Program-made: the position numbers and the translations under genes
Source: Beijerinckiaceae bacterium
Lineage (GTDB): Bacteria; Pseudomonadota; Alphaproteobacteria; Rhizobiales; Beijerinckiaceae
Length of the DNA: 8,627 nucleotides
Direction: 5' to 3'
Assembly (NCBI GenBank): GCA_947456315.1
Contig: CANGRU010000050.1
Coordinates: 1-8,627 of the forward strand
Part shown: in pieces, positions 1-7,159 of the stretch
How the letters are laid out: each line of letters opens with the position of its first letter
Position numbering within the stretch: the stretch's first letter is position 1
The notes under the pieces: generated by a model
The model's input: the letters and a program-made list of their open reading frames with translations, nothing else
Told to the model about the DNA's origin: nothing
Database searches by the model: none

Positions 1-1
1 C

Positions 2-781
2 ATCGACGCTGTGTGGTCGAATGTCTCGATGACCGAGCTGTGCACCGTCATTGGCAATCCTGCCGATGCCAGCGTCTCGACAGTCGAACATCTGCTCGCC
101 GCTTTGTCCGCTATGGGCGTCGACAATTGCATGGTCGAGATCGACGGGCCGGAAGTGCCGATTCTGGACGGCTCTTCGGCTGACTTTGTGGCGGCTATTC
201 GCTCGGTCGGCATTGAAGAACTCTCTGCCCCGCGCCGCTATCTGAAAGTTCTCAAGACTGTGCGTGTGGAAAATGGCCGCGCCTTCTCCGAGCTGCGCCC
301 AGCCGACAAAGGCTTCCGTCTGGAAGTCGAGATTGATTTCGAAACCGGCATGATCGGTCGCCAGAAGAAGGTCATCGAGCTCGATGGTCGCGTGTTCGAG
401 CGTGACATTGCGCGCGCCCGCACCTTCGGTTTCATGCGCGATGTGGAACGCCTCTGGAAGGCTGGCTTTGCGCTCGGCGCTTCGCTCGAAAATACGGTCG
501 CGCTGGATGACGATCGCGTGCTCAATCCGGAAGGCCTGCGCTGGACGGACGAGTTTGTCCGCCACAAGACACTGGATGCGATTGGCGATCTGGCCCTGTC
601 GGGCGCGCCGATCATCGGCACCTACCGGTCCTATTGCGGGGGCCACAAGATGAATGTGGCTGTTCTGGCAGCGCTCTTTGCTGACAAGACCGCCTATGAA
701 TTCGTCGAGGCTCCGATGCGCCGGGAAGGGGCACGCGATCTGCGTGTCGCCCAGCCGGCCTATGCCCCGGTTCGCGGCTAA
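2..781 (+). CDS. lpxC: UDP-3-O-acyl-N-acetylglucosamine deacetylase LpxC, 5'-truncated by the window edge
   Basis: LpxC is the zinc amidase that removes the N-acetyl group from UDP-3-O-acyl-GlcNAc, the committed cytoplasmic step of lipid A synthesis. The reading frame is open to the left edge. The GTG at position 11 is internal, because residues before it still read like LpxC. By alignment of motifs to the E. coli protein (305 aa), roughly 50 N-terminal residues are missing. Visible hallmarks are STVEHLLAAL, whose His codon at 89-91 is the first zinc ligand and whose Glu just before it is catalytic. The HKTLDAIGDLAL motif follows, with the other zinc ligands His (563-565) and Asp (575-577). 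A GGHKMN motif holds the catalytic His (644-646). DGPEVPILDGSSADF is also typical of the family. All key residues present in the window are intact, so the enzyme should be functional. The gene ends in TAA, followed by an intrinsic terminator, so bamD probably has its own promoter. Confidence 0.97.
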   Translation: MDAVWSNVSMTELCTVIGNPADASVSTVEHLLAALSAMGVDNCMVEIDGPEVPILDGSSADFVAAIRSVGIEELSAPRRYLKVLKTVRVENGRAFSELRPADKGFRLEVEIDFETGMIGRQKKVIELDGRVFERDIARARTFGFMRDVERLWKAGFALGASLENTVALDDDRVLNPEGLRWTDEFVRHKTLDAIGDLALSGAPIIGTYRSYCGGHKMNVAVLAALFADKTAYEFVEAPMRREGARDLRVAQPAYAPVRG

Positions 782-788
782 CCAATGC

Positions 789-812
789 CGGGGGCCCTTG
801 GCCCCCGTTTTT
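789..812 (+). terminator. Rho-independent terminator of lpxC
   Basis: An 8-bp perfect stem, CGGGGGCC (789-796) with GGCCCCCG (800-807), encloses a 3-nt loop CTT and is followed at once by five T (808-812). It begins 8 nt after the lpxC stop codon. Stem, loop and U-tract all fit an intrinsic terminator reading on the plus strand. Confidence 0.93.
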
Positions 813-910
813 GTATCCACCTTCCACTTTTCTTAAGGCTCCGGCTTGGTCATGACGTCCCGCTGCCACAATTGCGCGGGAGGATGGCACCTCGCCTGTG
901 GCGTGAGCCC

Positions 911-962
911 GCTGTTTGGGGTAAACAGCATTAAGAATCCCGCGTCGCGATTTGGGGTAAAC
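911..962. repeat. Pair of 16-nt direct repeats upstream of bamD, the first also a hairpin
   Basis: Two copies of a GC-N2-TTTGGGGTAAAC element lie at 911-926 and 947-962, matching at 14 of 16 positions with an exact 36-nt period. The first copy extends into an inverted repeat, GCTGTTT (911-917) with AAACAGC (923-929) around GGGGT. Between the copies are a TTAA and a GAATC (935-939), which fits the GANTC target of the CcrM methylase family known in alphaproteobacteria. The position, between the lpxC terminator and the bamD start, suggests a regulatory role such as binding sites for a transcription factor. No known operator was recognised, and no convincing -35/-10 pair was found beside it. Confidence 0.6.
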
Positions 963-998
963 CCTTGTCGTCGCGACCTTCAGATTGAGTTTCGAGGC

Positions 999-1892
999 AT
1001 GATGTTCGACTTCGGCGCGTCTACTTCCGCGATTCCGGCCCGCATCCGTGGCGGTCTCATCCGTGTTGTTGCCTTGGCGCTGGTGGCAGCCCCGTTGGCG
1101 GCTTGTTCGAGCATCGACAAGCTGAACCCGTTTGGTGGCGAGAAATACGAAACCAAATTGCTCCCCGATGTGCCGGCTGAAGAAATCTACGATCAGGGCT
1201 TGGCTCGTCTCGCCAAAAATGATGGCGAAGGGGCCGCGAAAAAGTTTGCCGAACTGGAAAAGCAATATCCTTATTCGCAATGGGCGCGAAAAGGTCTGCT
1301 GATGCAGGTCTACTCCGAATATGAAGGTGGCAAGTTTGACGATGCGGCTGCCACCGGTGTGCGCTATGTCGGTCTTTATCCGTCAAGCCAGGAAGCTGCT
1401 TACGCAACCTATCTCGTAGGCATGTCCTACTATCGCCAGATTCCGGAAGTTTCGCGCGATCAGGATGCGTCTGAAAAAGCTCTGCAGGCTTTCACCGCTC
1501 TCGTGCAGAAATATCCGAAGTCGGAATATGTCGAGGACGCGAAGTACAAGATTCAGGTGACGCGTGACCAGCTCGCCGGCAAAGAAATGTCGGTTGGTCG
1601 TTATTATCTCGCGCGCAAGAATTATACGGCTGCCATCAACCGCTTCCGCGAAGTGCTGGCGAAATATCAGACCACCCGTCATTCTGAAGAAGCGCTCTAT
1701 CGCTTGACCGAAGCCTATATGGGTCTTGGTGTTGCGCATGAAGCGCAGACCGCGACAGCGGTGCTGGGTCATAACTACCCGGACGGCCAATGGTATCAGG
1801 ATGGCTACAAGCTGCTGGCAGGTGGCGGTCTGAAGCCGCAAGAGAACAAGGCCTCGTGGATTTCGAAAGCCTTCTCGAAAGTTCTCGGCTGA
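999..1892 (+). CDS. bamD: Outer-membrane protein assembly factor BamD (ComL-type lipoprotein)
   Basis: BamD is the essential lipoprotein partner of BamA in the complex that folds beta-barrel proteins into the outer membrane. The encoded protein is 297 aa, longer than the E. coli form (about 245 aa), as is usual in alphaproteobacteria. Residues 1-35 form a signal peptide with an Arg-containing n-region, a hydrophobic stretch at about 23-33 and a lipobox LAAC with the lipidated Cys at 36. The mature part, from about residue 60 to 280, is made of tetratricopeptide-like helical repeats, with BamD-type segments such as AAKKFAELEKQYPYSQWA, LVGMSYYRQI and RYYLARKNYTAAINRF. The ATG at 999 was chosen because a CGAGG ribosome-binding sequence lies just upstream and the signal peptide follows directly. 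ATG 1002 is a near-equal alternative. An in-frame extension to TTG 846 runs through the repeat region and is unlikely. recN follows after 10 nt. Confidence 0.95.
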   Translation: MMFDFGASTSAIPARIRGGLIRVVALALVAAPLAACSSIDKLNPFGGEKYETKLLPDVPAEEIYDQGLARLAKNDGEGAAKKFAELEKQYPYSQWARKGLLMQVYSEYEGGKFDDAAATGVRYVGLYPSSQEAAYATYLVGMSYYRQIPEVSRDQDASEKALQAFTALVQKYPKSEYVEDAKYKIQVTRDQLAGKEMSVGRYYLARKNYTAAINRFREVLAKYQTTRHSEEALYRLTEAYMGLGVAHEAQTATAVLGHNYPDGQWYQDGYKLLAGGGLKPQENKASWISKAFSKVLG

Positions 1893-1902
1893 TCGCACGA
1901 TC

Positions 1903-3573
1903 ATGCTCATTCAACTGTCGATCCGCGACATTGTTCTGATCGATAAGCTCGATCTGGAATGCGGATCGGGGTTGACTGTGCTCACCGGTGAGACGGGTGC
2001 GGGCAAATCGATTTTGCTGGATGCTTTTGCGCTGGCCCTTGGCGGGCGCGGTGACGGCTCGCTTGTTCGCACAGGTGAAGCGCAGGGGCAGGTGACCGCA
2101 GCTTTCGATCTGCCGCAAAAACATCCCGCCCGCGAAATCGCCAAGTTGCAAGAGATCGACATCGAGGGCGATCTGATTTTGCGCCGTGTGCAAATGTCGG
2201 ATGGGCGCACGCGGGCTTTTATCAATGATCAGCCTGTGAGTGTGCAAACTTTGCGCGCTGTGGCGACGCCCCTCGTTGAAATCCATGGCCAGCATGATGA
2301 TCGCGCATTGGTCGACCCTGCCATGCATCGCGCTTTGCTTGATGCATTTGGCGGCTTGCAAAAGCAGGTCGAGGCGGTGCGCTCTGCTCATGCCGGCTTG
2401 AAAGCCGCGCGCACACAATTGGCCGAAGAAGAAGAGCGCATTGCCCGCGTGCGGGCTGATGGCGATTATTTCCGTCATGCGCACGAAGAGCTGACCAAGC
2501 TCAACCCGCGTGACAAGGAAGAAGAAGAGCTGGCCGGCCGGCGCACCTTGATGATGCAGGCAGAAAAAGTCACCAGCGAATTGCGTGATGCACAAGACGC
2601 GCTCTCGGGTGATCAGGCGCCCATTGCCATGCTCTCTTCCGTCATGCGCCGTCTTGAGCGTCGCGCGCCGCAAGCCCCTGCTTTGATCGAGCCTTCGATC
2701 AAGGCTTTTTCGGTGGCACTCGATGCGCTGGATGTTGCCGCGCAAAGCGTTGATCAGGCCTTGCGTGATGCCCGTTTTGATCCGCGCGATCTGGAGCAGA
2801 CCGAAGAGCGTTTGTTTGCGCTGCGCGCAGCGTCGCGCAAATATAATGTGCCGGCCGACCAGCTGGCCGCTTTGGCTGAGAAATTTGCGGCCGATATTTT
2901 CTCGCTGGATGCGGGTGAAGCCAATCTGATCAAGCTGCGCAAGGCGGTTGAAGAGGCATCCAAAACCTATCAGGCGGCGGCCGCCACTTTGTCGAAGTCG
3001 CGCGCAACCACGGCCAAGGGTCTCGACAAAGCCGTCAATGCCGAGCTTGCGCCGCTCAAACTGGAGCGCGCCGTTTTCACCACGCAGATCGACACAGATG
3101 CCAATGACACAGGCCCCGATGGCATTGATCGTGTCGAATTCTGGGTGCAGACCAATCCGGGCACACGCCCCGGGCCGATGATGAAAGTGGCGTCCGGCGG
3201 CGAGCTTGCGCGCTTCATGCTGGCACTCAAAGTGGTGCTGGCCGATCGCGGTTCGGCACCGACGCTTGTGTTCGACGAAATCGATACGGGTGTGGGTGGC
3301 GCGGTTGCTGATGCGATTGGTGCGCGTCTCGCGCGTCTGTCGTCCAAAGTGCAAGTGCTGGCTGTGACCCATGCGCCGCAAGTCGCCGCGCGTGCGACAG
3401 GACATTTCCGCATTGCCAAGGGCGAGACGGGCAAGACCAAGCGCATTGCTACGCGTGTCGAGCCGCTGGCGGCTGATGAGCGTCAGGAAGAAATCGCCCG
3501 CATGTTGGCGGGCGCAACGATTACGAAAGAGGCGCGCGCAGCGGCGGCGAAGCTTTTGCAGGGCGAGGGCTGA
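1903..3573 (+). CDS. recN: DNA repair protein RecN
   Basis: RecN is an SMC-like ATPase that acts early in recombinational repair of double-strand breaks, holding or organising broken DNA for RecA. The 556-aa product matches the usual family length (E. coli 553). The N-terminal half-ATPase carries Walker A GETGAGKS at residues 29-36. A Q-loop-type segment, IHGQHDD, lies near residue 130. The middle is rich in Glu, Lys, Arg and Ala, as expected for the coiled-coil arm. The C-terminal half has the ABC signature SGGE at 431-434, Walker B TLVFDE at 454-459 followed by IDTGVGG, and the switch region VTHAPQVAA with His490. The ATPase therefore appears complete. The start ATG is 10 nt after the bamD stop with no strong Shine-Dalgarno sequence, so translation is probably coupled to bamD. 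The 12-nt inverted repeat GATCGCACGATC (1891-1902) fills this junction. The last 53 nt overlap the 3' end of the opposite-strand lipoprotein gene. Confidence 0.97.
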   Translation: MLIQLSIRDIVLIDKLDLECGSGLTVLTGETGAGKSILLDAFALALGGRGDGSLVRTGEAQGQVTAAFDLPQKHPAREIAKLQEIDIEGDLILRRVQMSDGRTRAFINDQPVSVQTLRAVATPLVEIHGQHDDRALVDPAMHRALLDAFGGLQKQVEAVRSAHAGLKAARTQLAEEEERIARVRADGDYFRHAHEELTKLNPRDKEEEELAGRRTLMMQAEKVTSELRDAQDALSGDQAPIAMLSSVMRRLERRAPQAPALIEPSIKAFSVALDALDVAAQSVDQALRDARFDPRDLEQTEERLFALRAASRKYNVPADQLAALAEKFAADIFSLDAGEANLIKLRKAVEEASKTYQAAAATLSKSRATTAKGLDKAVNAELAPLKLERAVFTTQIDTDANDTGPDGIDRVEFWVQTNPGTRPGPMMKVASGGELARFMLALKVVLADRGSAPTLVFDEIDTGVGGAVADAIGARLARLSSKVQVLAVTHAPQVAARATGHFRIAKGETGKTKRIATRVEPLAADERQEEIARMLAGATITKEARAAAAKLLQGEG

Positions 3574-4084
3574 TCTTCAGCGTCACTTCGCCGACTTTAA
3601 TCCCCCATTTCGACACCACGGCGCGGTTGAGCACGCTGCCATCGCGCTCCAGAGCCAGCACATCATCGAAGGTCAGCGTATAGACGCTGCCTTTGGCTTT
3701 CACATCGGCTGCATAGGTGAGGCGGAAGAAGGGCCCATCGAGGCGGCCTTGTGCTTCTCCCACCACATCTTCACGCGTACCCACATAAGTCGTCGGGCCT
3801 GTCTTGGTCAGGCGCCAGGTCTTCTTGTCTTTCTCGCCATCTGAGAAGGTGAAATATTCAACCAGGGTCAGCGTCTTGCCATCAAACGAGCCATCAATGA
3901 TGGCGGTCAGGCCGCGCTTGGAGCCATCAATCGTATTGACGAACTCACCCGTGGCCAGCGTGCGGCCCTTGAAAAAATGCTCGGGCACCAGCGCACGCGG
4001 CGGGGCGGGGTCGATCTTGGGTGCGCTGGCGCAACCGGCAAGCGCCAGCAGGGCAGTGGTGAGGCAAAGGGCGCGCATGGTCAT
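3521..4084 (-). CDS. DUF3833-like lipoprotein of unknown function
   Basis: The 187-aa product starts with a lipoprotein signal peptide (MTMRALCLTTALLALAGCAS), with lipobox LAGC and the lipidated Cys at residue 18. The mature part resembles the DUF3833 family, with GRTLATGEFVNTIDGSKRG, a central LVEYFTFSDGEKDKKTW, TTYVGTREDVVGEAQG and the C-terminal NRAVVSKWGIKVGEVTLKI. The family is probably a beta-rich envelope lipoprotein with no established biochemical role. The start at 4084 is preferred because GGAG lies 6 nt upstream on the minus strand. An ATG two codons downstream (4078) and an upstream GTG (4144) fit less well. The gene is convergent with recN. Its final 17 or so codons, a Pro/Ala-rich tail after the conserved domain, are antisense to the end of recN. 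It is divergent from uvrD. The family call comes from remembered motif patterns, not from a search. Confidence 0.8.
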   Translation of the reverse strand: MTMRALCLTTALLALAGCASAPKIDPAPPRALVPEHFFKGRTLATGEFVNTIDGSKRGLTAIIDGSFDGKTLTLVEYFTFSDGEKDKKTWRLTKTGPTTYVGTREDVVGEAQGRLDGPFFRLTYAADVKAKGSVYTLTFDDVLALERDGSVLNRAVVSKWGIKVGEVTLKISPRPAKASPPLRAPLS

Positions 4085-4108
4085 GTGGGGCTCCGTTTCG
4101 ACATCCCG

Positions 4109-4137
4109 TCTACGGCTGGCCCAAGGCCCCGGTTCAA
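4109..4137 (-). promoter_or_regulatory. Weak candidate promoter for the DUF3833-like gene
   Basis: Reading the minus strand, TTGAAC (4137-4132) is separated by 17 nt from CGTAGA (4114-4109), which lies about 25 nt before the chosen start codon. The -35 resembles the sigma-70 consensus, but the -10 match is poor. Placement in the divergent gap between this gene and uvrD is the main support. Confidence 0.2.
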
Positions 4138-4242
4138 AAGACACTTATCCCCGCGCCAGAATCGACTTTTGCGCCTCCTCGCCCCAGATTGGCCGCGAGT
4201 GATTCTGACTTTGTTCCTGTGCTCACGACCCGAAAGCCGCCT

Positions 4243-6621
4243 GTGTCCGATCCGTTCAGCTTCGATGATGACTTGAGCTATACGCCCAAGGCCGGTGGGC
4301 TGGCGGCGCGTGCGCAGGCCTCCGTTGCGCGGACGCAGGATTATCTGTCCGTTCTCAATCCAGAGCAACGCGCCGCGGTGGAAGCCATTGACGGGCCCGT
4401 GCTCGTTCTGGCGGGAGCGGGCACCGGCAAGACGCGTGTGCTGACCACACGCATCGCCCATATTCTGGCGACCTCGCGCGCCCGTGCGCATGAAATTCTG
4501 GCTGTGACGTTCACCAACAAAGCCGCGCGCGAAATGAAAGAGCGCATCGGCGTTTTGGCGGGGCCTGCGGGCGAGGGCATGCCCTGGCTTGGCACGTTCC
4601 ATTCGATCTCGACCAAAATCCTGCGCCGTCATGCGGAGCTGGTCGGGCTGAAATCCACCTTCACGATTCTGGACACCGACGACCAGATCCGGTTGATGAA
4701 ACAGATCATCAAAGCCAATGACGTCGATGACAAGCGTTGGCCTGCGCGCACGCTTGCCCACATGATCGATGGCTGGAAGAACCGCGGCCTTGAACCCTCT
4801 CGCGTGCCCGCTGGCGAGGCCGCAGGCTTTGCCAATGGCAAGGGCGGCGAGCTTTATGCGCAATATCAGGCGCGGCTGAAAGTTTTGAATGCGGCAGACT
4901 TCGGCGATCTGCTGCTCGAAGCCGTGCGCCTCTTCAAAGAAAATCCGGATGTGCTGCGCCAATATCAGGAGCGCTTCCGCTACATTCTGGTCGACGAATA
5001 TCAGGACACCAATACGATCCAGTATTTGTGGCTGCGCCTGCTCGCGCAAGCATCGGGTGCCAAGCAGCAACAGAATGTCTGTTGCGTGGGCGATGATGAC
5101 CAGTCGATCTATGGCTGGCGCGGCGCGGAGGTCGACAACATCCTGCGCTTTGAGAAAGATTTTCCCGGCGCTGTCGTGGTGCGGCTGGAGCGCAATTACC
5201 GCTCGACGGGGCATATTCTGGCTGCAGCCTCGCATCTGATCACGCATAATGAAGGGCGCCTCGGCAAGACGCTGTTCACCGATGGTGAAGATGGCGAAAA
5301 ACCAACCATCACGGGCGTGTGGGATTCCGAAGAAGAAGCCCGTTTGGTCGGTGAAGAGATCGAACAATTGCAGCGGCGCGGGCAATCACTCGAAGAGATG
5401 GCCATTCTCGTGCGCGCCTCGTTCCAGATGCGCGAGTTTGAAGACCGTTTCATCACACTGGGCCTGCCTTATCGCGTCATTGGGGGTCCGCGCTTTTACG
5501 AGCGTGCTGAAATTCGTGATGCGCTGGCTTATTTGCGCACCGTGGCACAGCCAGCCGATGATCTGGCCTTTGAGCGCATTGTGAACACACCCAAGCGCGG
5601 CTTGGGGGAGGCGACGTTGCAGCAGGTGCATGAATATGCACGCCGCCAAAATATTCCCATGCTGCAAGCCGCGCGCTTGCTGGTGGAAACAGATGAGCTG
5701 AAGCCCAAGCCACGCTCGACTTTGCGTGATCTGACCGCGACTTTTGCGCGCTGGTCGTCGCTGGTTGATTCCATGCCGCACCACGAACTGGCAGAAATGA
5801 TTTTGGAGGAATCCGGCTACACCGATATGTGGCAGAAGGATCGCACGGCGGAAGCCGCGGGTCGTCTGGAAAATCTGAAAGAACTTGTCCGTTCGATGGA
5901 AGAGTTTCCTGATCTCGCCTCTTTCATGGAACATGTCTCGCTGGTCATGGATGCGGATGCCAAGGGCGGTGGTGACAAAGTCTCCATCATGACTTTGCAT
6001 GCCGCCAAAGGGCTTGAGTTCGAGACGGTCTTTCTACCCGGTTGGGAAGAAAGCCTGTTTCCGCACCAGCGCGCGCTTGATGAGAGCGGGCGCGCAGGGC
6101 TCGAAGAAGAGCGGCGTCTGGCCTATGTTGGCATCACACGGGCCAAGCGCCGCGCCAAAATCTATTTTGCCACCAACCGGCGCATTCATGGTCTGTGGCA
6201 ATCGACCATTCCCTCGCGCTTTCTCGATGAATTGCCGGCCGCGCATGTCGAGCTGGTGGAAGCACCGGGCGGCAATTACGGCGGTTACGCGCAATCGCGT
6301 TTCGCCACGATGGACACATATGACTCCGCCTATTCAACGCCCGGGTGGCAGCGCGCGCAGGGTCGGCGCACCGATGAAGCGCGTGGCACACAACAAGATC
6401 GCGCACGCGAATGGGGCGGAGCCAGCCGCAAGTCGACAATGATCGAAGGCGAGTTGGTGGCCAAATCCTCGGCCGCATCGGGTTTCACCAACGGCAGCCG
6501 TGTGTTTCATCTCAAATTCGGCAACGGCACAGTGGTGCTGGTCGATGGCAACAAGCTGACGGTTGAATTCGACAAGGCCGGACGCAAAATGGTGCTGGAG
6601 AGTTTTGTGACGGCGGCGTGA
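4243..6621 (+). CDS. uvrD: ATP-dependent DNA helicase UvrD/PcrA (superfamily 1A)
   Basis: This is a 3'-5' DNA helicase of the UvrD/PcrA/Rep group, acting in nucleotide excision and mismatch repair and in clearing proteins from DNA. With the GTG at 4243 it is 792 aa. The helicase motifs are all present: Q motif LNPEQR (Q42), motif I AGAGTGKT (57-64), Ia AVTFTNKAA (87-95), II LVDEYQDT (249-256), III VGDDDQSIYGWRGA (282-295), IV LERNYRST (315-322), V VSIMTLHAAKGLEF (580-593) and VI AYVGITRAKRR (627-637). After a low-complexity Gly/Arg/Gln-rich linker, the C-terminus ends in a Tudor-like module, with segments NGSRVFHLKFGNGTVV and LTVEFDKAGRKMV. This module is known in PcrA/UvrD to bind RNA polymerase. 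The start at 4243 gives MSDPFSFDDDL, which fits alphaproteobacterial UvrD N-termini, and has GAAAG 6 nt upstream. The frame is open to a TTG at 4189, which has no ribosome-binding site. No terminator was seen; hicB converges with 1 nt between the stops. Confidence 0.96.
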   Translation: MSDPFSFDDDLSYTPKAGGLAARAQASVARTQDYLSVLNPEQRAAVEAIDGPVLVLAGAGTGKTRVLTTRIAHILATSRARAHEILAVTFTNKAAREMKERIGVLAGPAGEGMPWLGTFHSISTKILRRHAELVGLKSTFTILDTDDQIRLMKQIIKANDVDDKRWPARTLAHMIDGWKNRGLEPSRVPAGEAAGFANGKGGELYAQYQARLKVLNAADFGDLLLEAVRLFKENPDVLRQYQERFRYILVDEYQDTNTIQYLWLRLLAQASGAKQQQNVCCVGDDDQSIYGWRGAEVDNILRFEKDFPGAVVVRLERNYRSTGHILAAASHLITHNEGRLGKTLFTDGEDGEKPTITGVWDSEEEARLVGEEIEQLQRRGQSLEEMAILVRASFQMREFEDRFITLGLPYRVIGGPRFYERAEIRDALAYLRTVAQPADDLAFERIVNTPKRGLGEATLQQVHEYARRQNIPMLQAARLLVETDELKPKPRSTLRDLTATFARWSSLVDSMPHHELAEMILEESGYTDMWQKDRTAEAAGRLENLKELVRSMEEFPDLASFMEHVSLVMDADAKGGGDKVSIMTLHAAKGLEFETVFLPGWEESLFPHQRALDESGRAGLEEERRLAYVGITRAKRRAKIYFATNRRIHGLWQSTIPSRFLDELPAAHVELVEAPGGNYGGYAQSRFATMDTYDSAYSTPGWQRAQGRRTDEARGTQQDRAREWGGASRKSTMIEGELVAKSSAASGFTNGSRVFHLKFGNGTVVLVDGNKLTVEFDKAGRKMVLESFVTAA

Positions 6622-6622
6622 G

Positions 6623-6919
6623 TTAGGCTGCGCGTGCGTCTTTCTGCATCTCTGGTGCGGCTACGGCAATGACGAGAATGGTGTCTTGCCACAGCTCTGC
6701 CAAATCTGGATCTGAACGCAACGCCGCAAGGTCACGGCGCGGTGGGATCGATACGCCACCCTCAATCATCGTCGCCGTCCATCCGGTCAGAGCTTCCGAG
6801 GCCATGGAAAAAATCGAATCCAGATCGTCCGCTGCAGAGAAGCAGCCGGGCGCATCCGGAAAAACGATCCCGTAGGCGCTTTCAGCTTCTTTGGAAACAA
6901 GTCCGATATAGGTTTTCAC
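6623..6919 (-). CDS. hicB: HicB-family antitoxin, short form without an evident DNA-binding domain
   Basis: HicB neutralises the HicA RNase by direct binding. This 98-aa product carries the HicB core: strand KTYIGLVSKEAESAYGIV, then FPDAPGCFSAADDLDSIF and the helix SMASEALTGWTATMIEGG, then IPPRRDLAALRSDPDLAE and a final strand ILVIAV. Many HicB antitoxins continue into a C-terminal ribbon-helix-helix or helix-turn-helix repressor domain. Here the protein stops about 10 residues after the core and no such domain is visible. The GTG start at 6919 is supported by a GAGG (6929-6926 on the minus strand) 6 nt upstream that overlaps the hicA stop codon, and by the family N-terminus starting at KTYIGL. 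An ATA-rich upstream extension to 7012 would lie inside hicA and is rejected. The stop codon is 1 nt from the uvrD stop. The gene is probably co-transcribed with hicA. Confidence 0.88.
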   Translation of the reverse strand: MKTYIGLVSKEAESAYGIVFPDAPGCFSAADDLDSIFSMASEALTGWTATMIEGGVSIPPRRDLAALRSDPDLAELWQDTILVIAVAAPEMQKDARAA

Positions 6920-6927
6920 CGCTTGCC

Positions 6928-7122
6928 TCACAACCAGCCTGCCTGACGATAGATGGCGCGCACGGTCCCGAGTGGCAGGTCTCGTTTCGGGTGCGGTATT
7001 GTCACGATACAATGATGCCCTTGTTTGTGGAAATGGTGATGAGAGCCCGTAACGCGCTTGAGCGTCCAGCCTTCGTTTTGTAAGCGCGCGATAATCTCGC
7101 GACTGTTACGAAGAAAATCCAT
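6928..7122 (-). CDS. hicA: HicA-family mRNA interferase toxin
   Basis: HicA toxins are small RNases with a double-stranded-RNA-binding-like fold that cleave mRNA and halt growth when not bound by HicB. The 64-aa product is of typical size and shows the family pattern: SREIIARLQNEGWTLKRV, then GSHHHF with the catalytic His at residue 28, then CIVTIPHPKRDLPLGTVRAI ending in YRQAGWL. The order toxin then antitoxin, with 8 nt between genes and the hicB ribosome-binding site over the hicA stop, is the standard hicAB layout. By hand count GC is about 54%, against about 63% in a 60-nt sample of uvrD, which mildly suggests acquisition. No strong Shine-Dalgarno sequence precedes the ATG. A short palindrome sits there instead. 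Confidence 0.93.
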   Translation of the reverse strand: MDFLRNSREIIARLQNEGWTLKRVTGSHHHFHKQGHHCIVTIPHPKRDLPLGTVRAIYRQAGWL

Positions 7123-7125
7123 AAA

Positions 7126-7137
7126 TGAAACATTTCA
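7126..7137. promoter_or_regulatory. Perfect short palindrome at the hicA start, possible operator
   Basis: TGAAA-CA-TTTCA is a 12-nt inverted repeat (5-bp arms, 2-nt centre) lying 3 nt upstream of the hicA start codon, where a ribosome-binding site would normally be. Its position downstream of the candidate promoter fits a repressor site or an RNA feature that limits toxin translation. Chance occurrence is possible for so short a repeat. Confidence 0.3.
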
Positions 7138-7139
7138 AC

Positions 7140-7159
7140 CCTAATGGGTGAAGATTAGG
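7140..7159. repeat. Inverted repeat between the six-cysteine gene and hicA
   Basis: CCTAAT (7140-7145) and ATTAGG (7154-7159) are perfect 6-nt arms around an 8-nt loop. The element lies downstream of the minus-strand small secreted gene and upstream of hicA. Without a T-tract and with an AT-rich stem it is a poor intrinsic terminator. It overlaps the candidate hicA -10, so an operator role is equally possible. Confidence 0.35.

Noticed and set aside
911..929. The hairpin at the first repeat as a second terminator
   Set aside because: The stem has no following T-tract and the lpxC terminator is already complete 100 nt upstream.
846..998. Upstream extension of bamD to a TTG start
   Set aside because: The extra 51 residues run through the repeat region (giving two FGVN copies) and would put the lipoprotein signal peptide internally. 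The ATG at 999 has its own ribosome-binding site.
1891..1902. GATCGCACGATC inverted repeat between bamD and recN as an operator
   Set aside because: It includes part of the bamD stop codon, is short, and lies inside a likely operon. Chance is the simpler reading.
1636..3405. A 589-codon open frame on the minus strand opposite bamD and recN
   Set aside because: It is antisense to two well-supported genes, crosses their boundary, and its product is rich in Arg, His, Gln and Ile without any recognisable domain. Codon bias of the genes on the other strand explains the lack of stops.
4081..5385. A 434-codon open frame on the minus strand opposite the 5' half of uvrD
   Set aside because: It has no recognisable motif and lies wholly opposite the helicase motifs and the divergent gap, so it is a shadow frame.
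6920..7012. Upstream extension of hicB to position 7012
   Set aside because: It overlaps most of the hicA 3' half in another frame and has no family similarity. The GTG at 6919 has a good ribosome-binding site.
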